A DNA stretch of 64,000 nt from Bombyx mori (Eukaryota > Arthropoda > Insecta > Lepidoptera > Bombycidae), in NCBI RefSeq assembly GCF_030269925.1, contig NC_085130.1, positions 3,360,501 to 3,424,500 of the forward strand. Direction: 5' to 3'. The position numbers and the translations under genes were made by a program. Below are positions 44,010-54,473 of this stretch, in pieces. The notes beneath the pieces are model-generated. The model was given only the letters and a program-made list of their open reading frames with translations, was not told the origin of the DNA and did not search any database. Every line of letters starts with the position of its first letter. The first letter of the stretch is position 1.

Positions 44010-45141
44010 ATCTTTTTTTTTATTGCTTAGATGGGTGGATGAGCTCACAGCCCACCTGGTGTTAAGTTAATGGAGCCCATAGACATCGGCAACGTAAATG
44101 CCGCCCCCCACCTGGAGATGTGGGTTCTAAGGTCTCAGTATGGTCACAACGGCTGCCCCACCCTTCAAACCGAAACGCATTACTGCTTCACGGCAGAAAT
44201 TGTTCACGATTGACTTCCACGGTGAAGGAATAACATCGCGTAATAAAAATCAAACCCGCGTTATTACTGGTGGTAGGACCTCTTGTGAGTCCGCACGGGT
44301 AGGTACCACCACATATTGAAGAAGTGAATAGTACTAAATTTCTGGGTATTTGGATTGATAATGATATGAAATGGCAAACACACATTGATACAATATGTAA
44401 AAAATTAAACCAATATACGTATGCCTTGTATAAGTTAGCGAAAGTAGTAGACCAATCAGCTGTACTGACAGCTTACCATGCATATGTGGCGTCAACCCTT
44501 AGATATGCTTTAATATTCTGGGGAAACGCCACTAATACAGAGTACGCATTTAAAGCACAAAAGAAATGTGTGCGTGCTATAGCAAACATTCATGTACCAG
44601 ACTCATGTAAGCCTTTCTTTCAAAAGTTAAAAATCATGACTTTTACATCGTTGTATATTTATGAGGTAGCGATTTTTGTCAAAACGAACAAACATCTGTT
44701 TGCAAAACCGCAATCTGTTAGGAATACTTTAAAGATCTCCTCGCTACCTCATAGAACTGCCCTTTATGACAAGAGTTTTTTTAGTATGTCATCAAGAATA
44801 TTTAATAAACTACCTATAAAAATTTTGAAGACAATAGATTTACATGATTTTAAGCAAAAATTGCAAGTATTTTTATTAGATAAGGCTTACTATAGTATGT
44901 CAGAATATTTAGACGATAACTTTAGATAATTAAGTAGAATAGAGTTCAATAATTATAATTTAAGTTATTTTTATTTTTATGTAGATTATACTTACACCTA
45001 ATATTTGTACGCTTTACTAGCAGGACATAGTGATACATTTATTAATATTAACTTATTAATCTTTGTTAACCTATGACCACAAATAATAAATCAATAAATA
45101 AAAAATAAATAAACCACTCTGCCTATTTTTGCCGTGATCGT
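44010..45141 (-). mobile_element. 5'-inverted Bm1 SINE, split by a LINE
   Basis: The 3' half is in minus orientation at 44010-44199. At 44200 the sequence jumps to the Bm1 linker (TGTTCACGATTGACTTCC) in plus orientation and continues to GGTACCACCAC (44312) and, after a LINE insertion, CCACTCTGCC to GCCGTGA (45141). The two parts meet at the same SINE position (ATTTCTGCCGTGA), as expected from twin priming. Confidence 0.8.
44313..45112 (+). pseudogene. Jockey/CR1-like LINE 3' end, RT C-terminal remnant
   Basis: An open frame runs from the insertion junction to the stop at 44929 (201 codons from 44324; the junction codons read IEEVNSTKFLG, so the apparent start is not natural). FLGIWIDNDMKWQTHID followed by SAVLTAYHAYVASTLRYAL and FWGNATN is the region just after the palm domain in jockey/CR1-superfamily reverse transcriptases. 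The catalytic FADD part is absent. A 3' UTR of about 180 bp ends in AATAAATAAA repeats. ACCAC occurs at both junctions, a likely target duplication. The uninterrupted frame suggests a fairly recent insertion. The clade is my inference from the sequence pattern. Confidence 0.78.
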
Positions 45142-45201
45142 AATCAATTAACATTGGGCGGTGAGCAGTCCTGAAGCTGATATGAGTACTCCCAAAACCA
45201 T

Positions 45202-45555
45202 TTTTTTTTGGAACGAAATTCCTTATGGGACGATGCGGAGGGGTATCCTAACCGGGAAAAAACGTCCGTAACGTAATTTTTTTATTAGTAATGCACACAG
45301 TGTACGACTTAACTTTGTAATAACGTACAAAAAATAACATATTTTTTATCATTCATTGACCACGATCTCAGAGCGTTCGTTTGCGCAATACACTAACTCT
45401 TATGCAAACAACCGTGAATGAAGTGTACCACAATAAGTTCGCACGTTACCGAATGACCGTGGGTTGTTGCGAAACCTCCAATTTTATTTTCTTTATACCT
45501 CGAATAGAACTTAAAATTCATATTTTTATAATAAGAAACTTCGTTCCTATCCGGA
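45202..45555 (+). mobile_element. Candidate DNA transposon with GGAACGAA ends
   Basis: The left end GGAACGAAATTCCTTATGGG resembles the inverse of the right end (AATAAGAAACTTCGTTCC at about 45530-45547). The left 140 bp match 12776-12935. No transposase frame. Confidence 0.45.
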
Positions 45556-45556
45556 G

Positions 45557-46402
45557 TCCCATGACACCACACATCTTTTTTTTAATTCTGAATCTTTTAC
45601 CACGAGAACACAACTAAATCCCACTGCATTGTACTAATAAAAACACATTAAACTCGTGGTAGTTAAATTTACGCAAAGGGCACAAGAATAGACATAATAA
45701 ACAATAAAGGAGCCTCCACAGCGGGAGGTCGCACCAATAACGCGTTCCCTTCGTCTAATGCTTGGGTTTATCTCGACAAGAAATAAAAAAAAAAAACGAA
45801 ATAACCTCAAAGAACAATGAATGCATTTTTGTGGATCCGTTTGCTCATGTAGGTGTTGATTTATGACATCATTTAAGATTTCGAAAAAAAAAAACAAAAT
45901 ATACTCTGTAACCTTAGAGTAGGAACTCGAAAGAACGAAGTCTTCTTTGTCAAATAATTTAAAAAAAGGGTGTTATTATTATGTCAATTTATGTGACACT
46001 TTGACAGTTTACTTTTTGATAAATTGGCTCTGTGGAGAAAATAAAGATGTTATAACGTTTACCGTATTTTTCAAACAACTCTGTTTGAATATAACAAAAG
46101 AATTTTATGAGATCGATTGCTCGCAAAATATTTTGGATCGCGGATTTCAAAATTAGAGCGAAAAATATTTATTTATTCTTTCAAATTCAAATTTTGAATT
46201 TATTTTGTAAATTCTAACAATTCGATTTATACAAACCTTATTCGTGGAAGGAACAGAATTCATAATCGATTTTAATTTAGAACGAGCGATTCAAATGCTC
46301 GTTATTCAAAATTCGAACGTCAATTTTAATAATGGCCGATTTGCTCAAACTTGATGCAATTTATTTATGGGTCCCATGTTTGTATGTATCAGTATAGTAT
46401 TT
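45557..46402. other. Unassigned AT-rich stretch
   Basis: It contains A-runs and local palindromes such as AAATTCAAATTTTGAATTT near 46184. No gene recognised. Confidence 0.35.
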
Positions 46403-46655
46403 TATTATTTTTTATTATTGCTTCGATGGGTGGACGAGCTCACAGCCCACCTGGTTTTAAGTGGTTACTGGAGCCCATAGATATTTACAACGTAAATGCG
46501 CCACCCACCTTGAGATATAAGTTCTAAGGTCTCAAGTATAGTTACAACAGCTGCCCCACCCTTCGAACCGAAACGCATTACTGCTTCGCGGCAGAAATAG
46601 GCAGGGCGGTGGTACCTACTCGCGCGGACTGAAAAGAGGTCCCACCACCAGTAAA
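46403..46655 (-). mobile_element. Bm1 SINE, 5'-truncated
   Basis: A well preserved minus-strand body ending at CCCACCACCAGTAA. Confidence 0.92.
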
Positions 46656-47213
46656 AAAAAAAAAGTCAAAAAAAAAATGCTTACAATTTCATTTTATTTC
46701 ACTTGTTGTAGCGACCTTGGTCTACACTTAACAATAGGTGTATTGATATTTTGAAAAAATAAATTGATTTTGAAAAAATCAATTCATTGGAACAAATAAT
46801 TTTTATTTTAACTCGTCACATTTGATGTTTCCTTCGATTTTCGGATACGTCATAAAAACTACTATTACGGTTTAATCCACTGAAGTATGATATAGGTCTA
46901 TGGTTTAATCCCGCGTTTTTTTACTGTCATTTTATGACTTCTGACGTTTCGAATATTTGACAGTTTTCTTTGTGGTCACATTGAATTAAACTTCATACTA
47001 GCTGCACTGCATGACTTTCGCAACGGCCATCGATGTTTCTAGATGTCCATTGTCCGCATTTACCCTGCAGCAACTGCAACTTTGACTGGCGGCCAAGTTA
47101 ATTTTGAGAAGTTCCTCCGCAGTACTAAAGAGTTTAGTGAGTAAGTGTAGTAGCATTCACTTTAGCGCGCTCTGGCTGTATCGACTTAGCGTCTTAGCCT
47201 TTGTTTGTTTGTA

Positions 47214-47683
47214 TTAAACCTTTGACTGCCGTGTAGGGCACCGCTGCCCTACGCGGCGCACTGAAGTACTTATGTCGATCTCTGTTACTAAGGCGCTGGA
47301 ATATCTAGTAGACTCTGGACAAGACGAATCCGAAGATACTAAGAATGAATCTATTTCTAAGAAACCGTTTTCACTGGTGGTAGGGCCTCTTGTGAGTCCG
47401 CGCGGGTAGGTACCACCGTCCTGCCTATTTTTGCCGTGAAGCAGTAATGCGTTTCGGTCTGAAGGATAGGGCAGCCGTTGTAACTATACTGAGATCTTAG
47501 AACTTATATCTCATGGTGGATGGCGCATTTACGTTGTAGATGTCTATGGGCTCCAGTAACCACATAACACTAGGTGAGCTGTGGGCTCGTCCACCCATTT
47601 AAGCAATAAAAAAAGGCGCCGGAGTATCTAGTAGACTCTGGGCAAGACGAATCCGAAGATACTGAGAATGAATCTATTTCTTA
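47214..47683 (+). pseudogene. Possible piggyBac-like 5' end, split by Bm1
   Basis: TTAA (47214-47217) is followed by CCTTTGACTGCC and a strong hairpin GCCGTGTAGGGCA / TGCCCTACGCGGC (47228-47257). An ATG at 47274 opens MSISVTKALEYLVDSGQDES, acidic like N-termini of piggyBac-type transposases. The segment 47290-47360 recurs at 47613-47681 with four transitions, and a Bm1 copy lies between. The assignment rests only on TTAA, the hairpin and the acidic start. Confidence 0.4.
47373..47612 (+). mobile_element. Bm1 SINE between duplicated segments
   Basis: Plus-strand body from ACTGGTGGTAGGGCC to AAGCAATAAAAAAA, flanked by roughly 70-bp direct repeats. Confidence 0.9.
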
Positions 47684-48329
47684 AAGACCTAAAAGACTAA
47701 AAAACATACATTAAAAACAAAAGAAGGCAAAGTCAGGCAATCCAGACGCTTTAAAAACAGAAATCTACATAATTACTTCAGCGCCAGTGACCTATAGGAT
47801 AGCCAAAGGGCTAAAATATACATTGACACAAACTCTGACACGCTAGTTGTTACTATTGCTAACTTTAGGAGTATCATGATAAACCTTTTCAAAGTGGTTC
47901 TCCACAAAACAATCCAATTATAGACATGGTTTTGTATCGTGTACCTACCCACCAATAAAATATAAAATGTCTTTTAGATAATCGGTTTTTTTTGGTCAAG
48001 CCCGACATGTCGCGTTGTGAATACGAAGCCTTAACCGATAGGACGACCACGAATCGGATTGTTCCGATAATTAAAACGGGGCGAACGGAAATCGGACGGA
48101 TGCGGATATTAAAATCCGGTTTTAATTAGTTACGGGTGACAGAATGCGATTGGCTCATCAGTCGGGCGCCTAAATTGTTTACTTGCTTGTGCGAGATAAA
48201 CCCTCTGCTTGTTTGTTATTTGAATAGGAACGACATGTTTTCAAAGTTTTTAGCGACGCGCCACGATAAGAAAGATAACGTGACGCGTCACTAATTAAAT
48301 ATCCGTCCGTCTGCCGTCACCAAAAACTT
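47684..48329. other. Unassigned stretch
   Basis: CG-richer around 48000-48120. No gene recognised. Confidence 0.35.
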
Positions 48330-48542
48330 TTCTGGTCGGATCTTCCGAACCCACTCTCAGTTGCTTTTAGACTCTTCAAGCACTGCTCATCATGCTTGTC
48401 GAACTTGATTACGACGAAGAATTTGACGTCCAAAATTAGCCTATAGACACAAACCAAGGATTTTCCGCTGCATATGCTCACTATGCCGCGATTCCAATCC
48501 GGTTGTAGGTGATAGTCCAACAAAGCACTGCTCTTGCACTGG
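48330..48542 (+). mobile_element. Element X, diverged, fused to Bm1
   Basis: GCTTGTCGAACTTGATTACGACG, CTATAGACACAAACC, GCGATTCCAATCCGG and GCACTGCTCTTGC keep element X order. The end abuts a Bm1 piece at 48543. Confidence 0.5.
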
Positions 48543-48627
48543 AGTTACTGGAGCCCATAGACATTTACAACTTAAATGCGCCACCCACCTTGAGATATAA
48601 GTTCTAAGGTCTCAGTATAGTTACATA
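48543..48627 (-). mobile_element. Bm1 SINE, internal fragment
   Basis: AGTTACTGGAGCCCATAGAC to GTCTCAGTATAGTTACA. Both ends are missing. Confidence 0.85.
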
Positions 48628-49056
48628 AAATGTTATCGAAATTTAAGCGCGTTACAAGAAGATTATCAAAAAGCGCTCCTCATAAGCGTTATCATAAAAA
48701 AAGCTTACCATTCGATCGCAATACTATAAACCGTATCTAATTGACTAATCCAAACAAAAAAAAAAAACACTAGTGAGCTTTTGAAATGACAAAAAAAAAA
48801 AACAAAAACAAACTTCCGTGCGAGCTTGTCGCTTTTATAGAGACATATTACAGTTGCTAACATTTTTTTCAATTTCTTTACGCAACACGGAACCGTACTC
48901 GCGGTCTCCACGGAAATCTTTCTAGAATTTTCTACGCGTTATTTCTCTAAATATTTACTTTTGTACGTGTATATGCCATGCTCCGAGAATAGCCGAGGTT
49001 AGCAAGAGATGACACAACTTCGTGAGGACGAAATTCGTAGATGTAATATAATTTAA

Positions 49057-49308
49057 CGGCCGTCTGGTGTAGTGGTAAGTGACATGGTCACTACACAAGG
49101 GGGTCGCGGGTTCGAATCCCGCCAAGGGAAGATATTTGTATGATAAATATAAATGTCTTTTCCAGGGTTATGGATGTATATTAAATATATGTATGTGTAT
49201 AATAAAAATCTTACATTTATTTCCGTTATCTGGTACCTGTAACAAGATCTTTACAAACTTATCACGGGACCAGTTAACGTGGCGTGATTGTTATAAAAAA
49301 AAAAAAAA
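49057..49308 (+). mobile_element. tRNA-headed SINE (second family)
   Basis: Head GGCCGTCTGGTGTAGTGGTA with B-box GCGGGTTCGAATCCCGCC, then a 170-bp body (GGTTATGGATGTATATTAAA, TCTGGTACCTGTAACAAG, GTGGCGTGATTG) and an A13 tail. The extension and A-tail identify a SINE, not a tRNA gene. Confidence 0.75.
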
Positions 49309-49386
49309 GTGGTCAGCCATAAGGAGTATGAATCGAGGGAGGTCATTTGTAAAATTACAAAACAAGTTTGATTTTATTTTTTTAGG

Positions 49387-49673
49387 AGCTGACCCGGCAG
49401 ACTTCGTAGTGCCTCAATCGATAAATAAAAGACTTTTGTATAAAATAAACTTAAAACAAACAAAAGGAATCCGTCCGACGGGGGACAGATCAAAGGAAAA
49501 ACAAAATTATTATTTTTATTAAATTCCGAGCATTTTCATATTTATCTACCTTTTAAACCTTCTCTGGACTTTCACAAATAATTGAGTTATTTCAAGAACA
49601 AAATTAGTTAAATCGGCCCAGCCGTTCTCGAGTTTTAGCGAGACTAACGAACAGCGATTTATTTTTATATACT
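49387..49673 (-). mobile_element. Helitron-like element (5440 family)
   Basis: Reverse complement of 26668-26957, retaining AGCTGACCCGGCAGACTTCG and CCGTTCTCGAGTTTTAGCG. The terminal CTAG is damaged. Confidence 0.65.
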
Positions 49674-49909
49674 TAGTCTGGCCATAAATACTGTTACAAT
49701 TAAAAATAAACAAAATATTACATTTGAATTTGGAATCTGTCATTTTTATATGATTGCTCATTGAGTTTTCTCATTTTGGCGCCAATACATTGTACAATAT
49801 TTTGCGATATTAAAGTGAGTGCGTCTAACACACTGTAAAAGTAAGAAATGTTATTTGCAATAGATTTTTTTTCCCTTTGTCTCAGTATTTATGGCAAGAC
49901 TAGGTATAT

Positions 49910-50145
49910 AGATTGCTTAGGTGAGTGCACGAGCTTACAGCCCACCTGGTGTTAAATGGTTACTGGAGGTCATAGATCTACAACATAAATGCGACACCCA
50001 CCTTGAGATATAAGTTCTAAGGTCTCAAGTATAGTTACAACGGCTGCCCCGCCCTTCAAACCGAAACGCATTAATGCTTCGCGTCAGAAATAGGCAAGGC
50101 GGTGGTACCTACGCGTGCGGACTCACACGTAGTCCTAACACCAGT
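49910..50145 (-). mobile_element. Bm1 SINE, 5'-truncated
   Basis: A minus-strand body without a clear A-tail, ending GTCCTAACACCAG. Confidence 0.88.
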
Positions 50146-50227
50146 GGACAAGTCACTGATTAGCCATCTGTGGTATTATTTTACGTCTATGTTGTTGTAG
50201 GTACTTATGTGATGAGAGCAACTTTTT

Positions 50228-50445
50228 TGCTATGAGGCTATTCTAGTTACGCCCTGGCGGCTAGGTGAGCTCGCGGACACAACCTGAAAGAGTTCTCTAA
50301 CGTGTAGGTGAGCTCATGGGGCTCAAACCGGAGTGGTGCTAACACTGGCCTTAGCTAGAGCAATGCTTTACTGAACCTAACACAGGATCGGAATCGCGAC
50401 TCACTAAGAAGATTCGGCGAGGAAAGCAACCGAGTGATCATTGTT
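50228..50445 (-). mobile_element. Element X, diverged
   Basis: AGGCTATTCTAGTTACGCCC, GTAGGTGAGCTCATGGGGC, GGATCGGAATCGCGACTCAC and AAGATTCGGCGAGG keep minus-strand element X order. An internal duplication around GGTGAGCTC is visible. Confidence 0.6.
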
Positions 50446-50779
50446 CTACACTCTTCGTATATACTGTGTTACTTATAATATTTTGTATTCAAGTTTAACA
50501 ATATTTGCTATGTGTATGTGTATTACTATAATTCTCATGTTGTATTTGTTATTTTAGCTGTGCTACACACACTCATCACTTTTAATTATTATTCTCATAA
50601 TCCTCTGGCAGGTCTGCTGGAAGAGATTTCTTAAATAAATAAGCAGTGCCTTTGCAAGTACATAATTTTCGTATTACTCTGTACTATGTCTTCTTTTTTG
50701 TGTGTACATAAAAAAAAACTATGAATTCGCCATCATGTATTTTTATTGTTTCTTTTCTACAATACATGCGACGTACCTC

Positions 50780-50865
50780 ACGTCTCAGCATGGACCAGGG
50801 TATATATCTTCCAATAACCATTTAATACCAGGTGGATCGTAAACTAGTTATACCATCTTAATTTT
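50780..50865 (+). mobile_element. Bm1 3' tail scrap, decayed
   Basis: CCAATAACCATTTAATACCAGGTGG resembles the Bm1 tail. The remainder is lost. Confidence 0.4.
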
Positions 50866-50871
50866 CATTAA

Positions 50872-51085
50872 TTAAAATGGAAATGGGCTAGACATGTAGC
50901 ACGCATTCAGGATCGGAGATGGACAAAAAAGTAACAATATGGACGGGCCCACTAGGAAAAAGAAAGAGGAGAAGACCATATACTAGATGGGAAGACGGTA
51001 TAAAGAAAGTAGCAACTACAAACTGGGTTAAAATTTCCCAATCTAGAGAAGATTGGCTATCCTTGGAGGAGGTCTTTCCCTGAGG
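50872..51085 (+). pseudogene. RTE-type LINE RT C-terminus
   Basis: Across one frameshift the sequence encodes KWKWARHVARIQDRRWTKK and then KRKRGRPYTRWEDGIKKVA. It ends QSREDWLSLEEVF and then a stop. This is the familiar C-terminal end of lepidopteran RTE-like LINEs. Confidence 0.75.
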
Positions 51086-51117
51086 AGGGGTTCTTGCAAG
51101 TGGGAAATAATACCTAA

Positions 51118-51809
51118 CTAGTGGTCCCCTGCTAGTTGAAATTCGGCTATAATTAATTGAAATTATAAGTTTGTACATCTTTATGATTCTATTGTCGAAA
51201 GACTAATAAACTTTATTACTGGTGGTAGGACCTCATGTGAGTCCGCACGGGTAGGTACCACCACCGCGCCTATTTCTGCCGTGAAGCGGTTATGCGTTTC
51301 GGCTTGAAGGGCGGGGCAACCGTTGTAACTATACTGAGACCTTACAACTTATATCTCAAGGTGGGTAGCGCATTTACGTTGTAAATGTCTATGGGCTCCA
51401 GTAACCACTTAACACCAGGTGGGCTGTGAGCTCGTCCACCCATCTAAGCAATAAAAATAAAAATAAAATCTGTATTCACAGATTTCGATAAGACTACACT
51501 CTAGACAAATATTAATAAAGACAAACAATATTCAATCTATTCTCAATCTGACCACAGACTATAACCAATAAGAAAAGTTTGACAATAAACAAATAGTATG
51601 CAAGCGTGTGTGTGTCAAATACATGGTAGTGTGTGTAATGTTTTTTTTATTGACTTAATGTATTCTTTATGCATAATTAAAAAAAAATATTAACATTCTG
51701 ACCTCCTTCTCTATATTCTCTATAAGTGTGGGAAATTTCTTACGCCTCCGTCCGTGTAATTTTCGTAAAAAGGGGTACAAAGCTTTTGCTTCACGTACTA
51801 ATTTAAAGA
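51118..51809 (-). mobile_element. Non-autonomous Helitron interrupted by Bm1
   Basis: CTAG at 51118-51121, a degenerate hairpin (GTTGAAATTCGGC) and the rest of the 3375 family up to 51809, with a Bm1 inserted at 51217-51468. The element ends are more diverged than in other copies. Confidence 0.8.
51217..51468 (+). mobile_element. Bm1 SINE inside a Helitron
   Basis: Well preserved plus-strand body from ACTGGTGGTAGGACCTCATG to AATAAAAATAAAAATAAAA. Confidence 0.92.
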
Positions 51810-51895
51810 TTATTCGATTAGAATCGAAAGAGTATTCAACAAAAATATTATTAAATTAGTTAATGAATAGCATAGATGACATTGCGTTAATTTTT

Positions 51896-52208
51896 GTTTT
51901 TATGTCACTTGAGTCGACTATTATCAAAGGCGGCAATCTGACTTTTGGACAATGATTGGTAAATCAGAAAAACGAATTATTGACTTTGTATTCCATTGGC
52001 AGTCATAAAACTCTTCGGAACGACATCTTAGATAAATAACAGGTTAACTATTAACCTTTATTTAATGCAGGTTTTGAACCGTATTCTTTGAAGGAGACGA
52101 TTATATTCAAATCAATCTGTATTGACATATCAATAAATTTTTTTTGTCCAAATGCACAGATTGCCACCTTTGATAATAGACGACTCACTTGTACGAAATA
52201 AAAACCTT
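51896..52208. mobile_element. MITE with about 50-bp TIRs
   Basis: The left end TTTTTATGTCACTTGAGTCG then CTATTATCAAAGGCGGCAAT is repeated inverted at the right end (ATTGCCACCTTTGATAATAG, CGACTCACTTG). The arms also share TTTGGACAA. Non-coding, about 310 bp. An impure (TTTTA)n tract follows at 52205-52255. Confidence 0.7.
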
Positions 52209-52622
52209 TTTTATTTTTATTTTATTTTTTTATTTTTTTATTTTTTTAATTCTCATTATACCCTAAGTTAAGCATATTTCGAATAGCAAACTCTAAGCCA
52301 CTTCAATTACGTTAAAATAGCAGAGACCGCGATAAAGTTGTATCTGTTGATTGAGGTTTTTCCGAGTCCGACCCCGAGTGGCCAATTATAAGTTTTTTTA
52401 GGGATCCCTCCGACGAAAAACTTGTTCGTGAATAATTTAATACGAAGTTTCATAATAAGAATTCAACAATCTGTTAGCTGTTGTCATAACTATTTAAAGT
52501 TTTATTAAATTTGCAATATTTTTTGAAACAGTAATAAGCGGTTCTATGAATTAAGGAAACTGCACAAAAAAGAGATTGATGCCGTGATGGTGTCATGCAA
52601 CAGTGGACCAAAGTGAAAAACC

Positions 52623-52738
52623 TTTTTTTTTATTGCCCTTACAGGAAAACTAGCATACGGCCCACCTGATAGTGAGTGGTTACCGTCGCCCATGGACTTC
52701 AGCAATGCCAAAGGCAGAGCCACGCCGCTGCCTACCGC
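52623..52738 (-). mobile_element. LINE 3' tail, truncated at GGTAGGCAG
   Basis: Minus-strand 3' UTR with its T-run at 52623-52632, ending GCCGCTGCCTACCGC. Confidence 0.85.
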
Positions 52739-52823
52739 AAACCTCACGAAAAACGCGGTGTCAAGAATGTCTGAATTATTATTATTATTGTTTAATTTGT
52801 AGATAAGTATGAATAAATAAATG

Positions 52824-53054
52824 TATATATATATATACGGTATATACACCAAAATAACATTTTTTACAATTTTTGTCTGTCTGTCTGTCTGTTTGTTCCG
52901 GCTAATCTCTGGAACGGCTGGACCGTTTTTTTAAGACTAGCTTCGCCCCGCGGCGTCACTCGCTGTACGACAACATCCGCGGGTAAAATCGCGCAACTCA
53001 GCTATCAATAATAAAATTTAATGTTTCCGAAGCGAAGCGAGGGCGGGTCGCTAG
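52824..53054 (+). mobile_element. Helitron-like element, GGGCGGGTCGCTAG end
   Basis: Second copy of 8555-8843 with a (GTCT)n run near 52876 and an internal deletion. It ends GGGCGGGTCG CTAG followed by T. Confidence 0.7.
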
Positions 53055-53309
53055 TACTAAATATAATGAAACATCAAGAACCCTTCAATTGAACCAAAAA
53101 GAAAACGAACTCAGCTTTCGAATTTCAAAAAGCTTTGTTGACAGAACTTCGTTACTTCAACAAGCTTTGTTGACAGATATTTTACTAGCAAAAAATAAAA
53201 CGTGAATAAATTGCAACCCCTCTTGTTGTATTGGGAAACTCAGATATCGGCGAGCTATGGGCGTTGATGCCTTAAACTCGGCATCACTTATTCAAAGGTA
53301 TAACTTTTA

Positions 53310-53390
53310 ACCTAGCAGTAGGCGGCGGCTTAGCTCCGCCCCGGTTGATGGTTACCGTTCACCATTTGCATGCTTGTCTGTCTAATGTCA
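53310..53390 (+). mobile_element. LINE 3' tail, decayed
   Basis: AGTAGGCGGCGGCTTAGCTC, then ATGGTTACCGTTCACCATTTG and CTTGTCTGTC follow the LINE tail order with deletions. Confidence 0.5.
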
Positions 53391-53394
53391 CAAA

Positions 53395-53830
53395 ATGTAT
53401 GAAAAAAGACGTGTGACACTCGGGGACTGCCGCGGTAAAGCTATTGCAAAGCATTTTTTATCAACTTATGCAATTACAATTAGACAATAATAATTTAATA
53501 TTAAAACAATAATAAAAATAAGACCACGCTATATTTATAAACATTAACAAAAGCAAAACATTAACTGTCCCCTTCACACTCATAAGCTAGAGCGAGTGAG
53601 ACAGAGATAGGCAGACTTTCATGATGCTCATGCAGTGCGACGTCACGTCGCGCACTTATTCACAAACACTACACCAGCGCAACGTGTGAATGTGTTGAAC
53701 GCGAGCTGGGGGTGTCAGGTTATTTTCGTTACGGAATTTCTTGATTCAGTCGCCACGCTCAAGACCCGCGATAGAAGCTATGCAATAGCTTAAAAAGAAT
53801 CTTATCGATTTTTTTGAAAAAAATAACCAT
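53395..53830 (-). repeat. Dispersed repeat, inverted partner of 2490-2945
   Basis: CACTCGGGGACTGCCGCGG to AAGCTATGCAATAGCTT matches the reverse complement of 2490-2945. Like that copy it has a LINE tail just beyond its CACGT end. Non-coding. Confidence 0.65.
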
Positions 53831-54110
53831 TATCTTCTACTAAGTTAGACGCAAATCTACAGCTTTCACGACAGCGTAGATTAACTAGGCTAAATTTCGG
53901 AGTCGCGTCACGTCGTAACGAAAATAACAGAATAGGCAACAAAGACCTGAATAAAGAACGCGTCGTAATGAGATATTATAATGCCTATTCAGGTTGCGAC
54001 CTTCAATGAGGACAGGCGGGTATTCGGATATGATTTTTTCGATAAAATATACCGTACATATGTAATTACAACGTCTACATTGACGTGAAGGTCGAGGCCA
54101 GAATGGGAAT

Positions 54111-54383
54111 GTATACTTTTATAACCCTACTAATTATAAACACGAAAGTTTATAAGAAAGTATGGATGTATGTTTGTTACTGTCTCAGGCAAAATCTACT
54201 GAATGGATTTTGATAAAACTTTCTGATAATATAGCTTACACATCAGAATAATATATAAACCATAATTTAAAAAGATGTTGTGTAATTACCCAAAATATAA
54301 CGATAAGTGTCAAGTAAGACGGAAAAAATCTACTATCTGCGAGCTATTTCGGCGTGTGCCGCAAAAACCGTTGGAGTTACTAG
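54111..54383 (+). mobile_element. Helitron-like element, GTTGGAGTTACTAG end
   Basis: ACTAATTATAAACACGAAAG through GGCGTGTGCCGCAAAAACCG to GTTACTAG followed by T. The CTAG|T end suggests another Helitron family. It is a single copy here, so the call rests on the end and on familiarity. Confidence 0.5.
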
Positions 54384-54473
54384 TACATAATATAAATATA
54401 GTGTATCATATAATAAACGTTGGAAATAATAATATGATAATAAAAGACGTCTGACTACTCTCTCTGGATTACT

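Noticed and set aside
49057..49135. tRNA gene (good B-box and paired arms)
   Set aside because: It is followed by a 170-bp body and A-tail typical of a SINE, and the cloverleaf is imperfect. Likewise the heads at 5349, 24188 and 54474.
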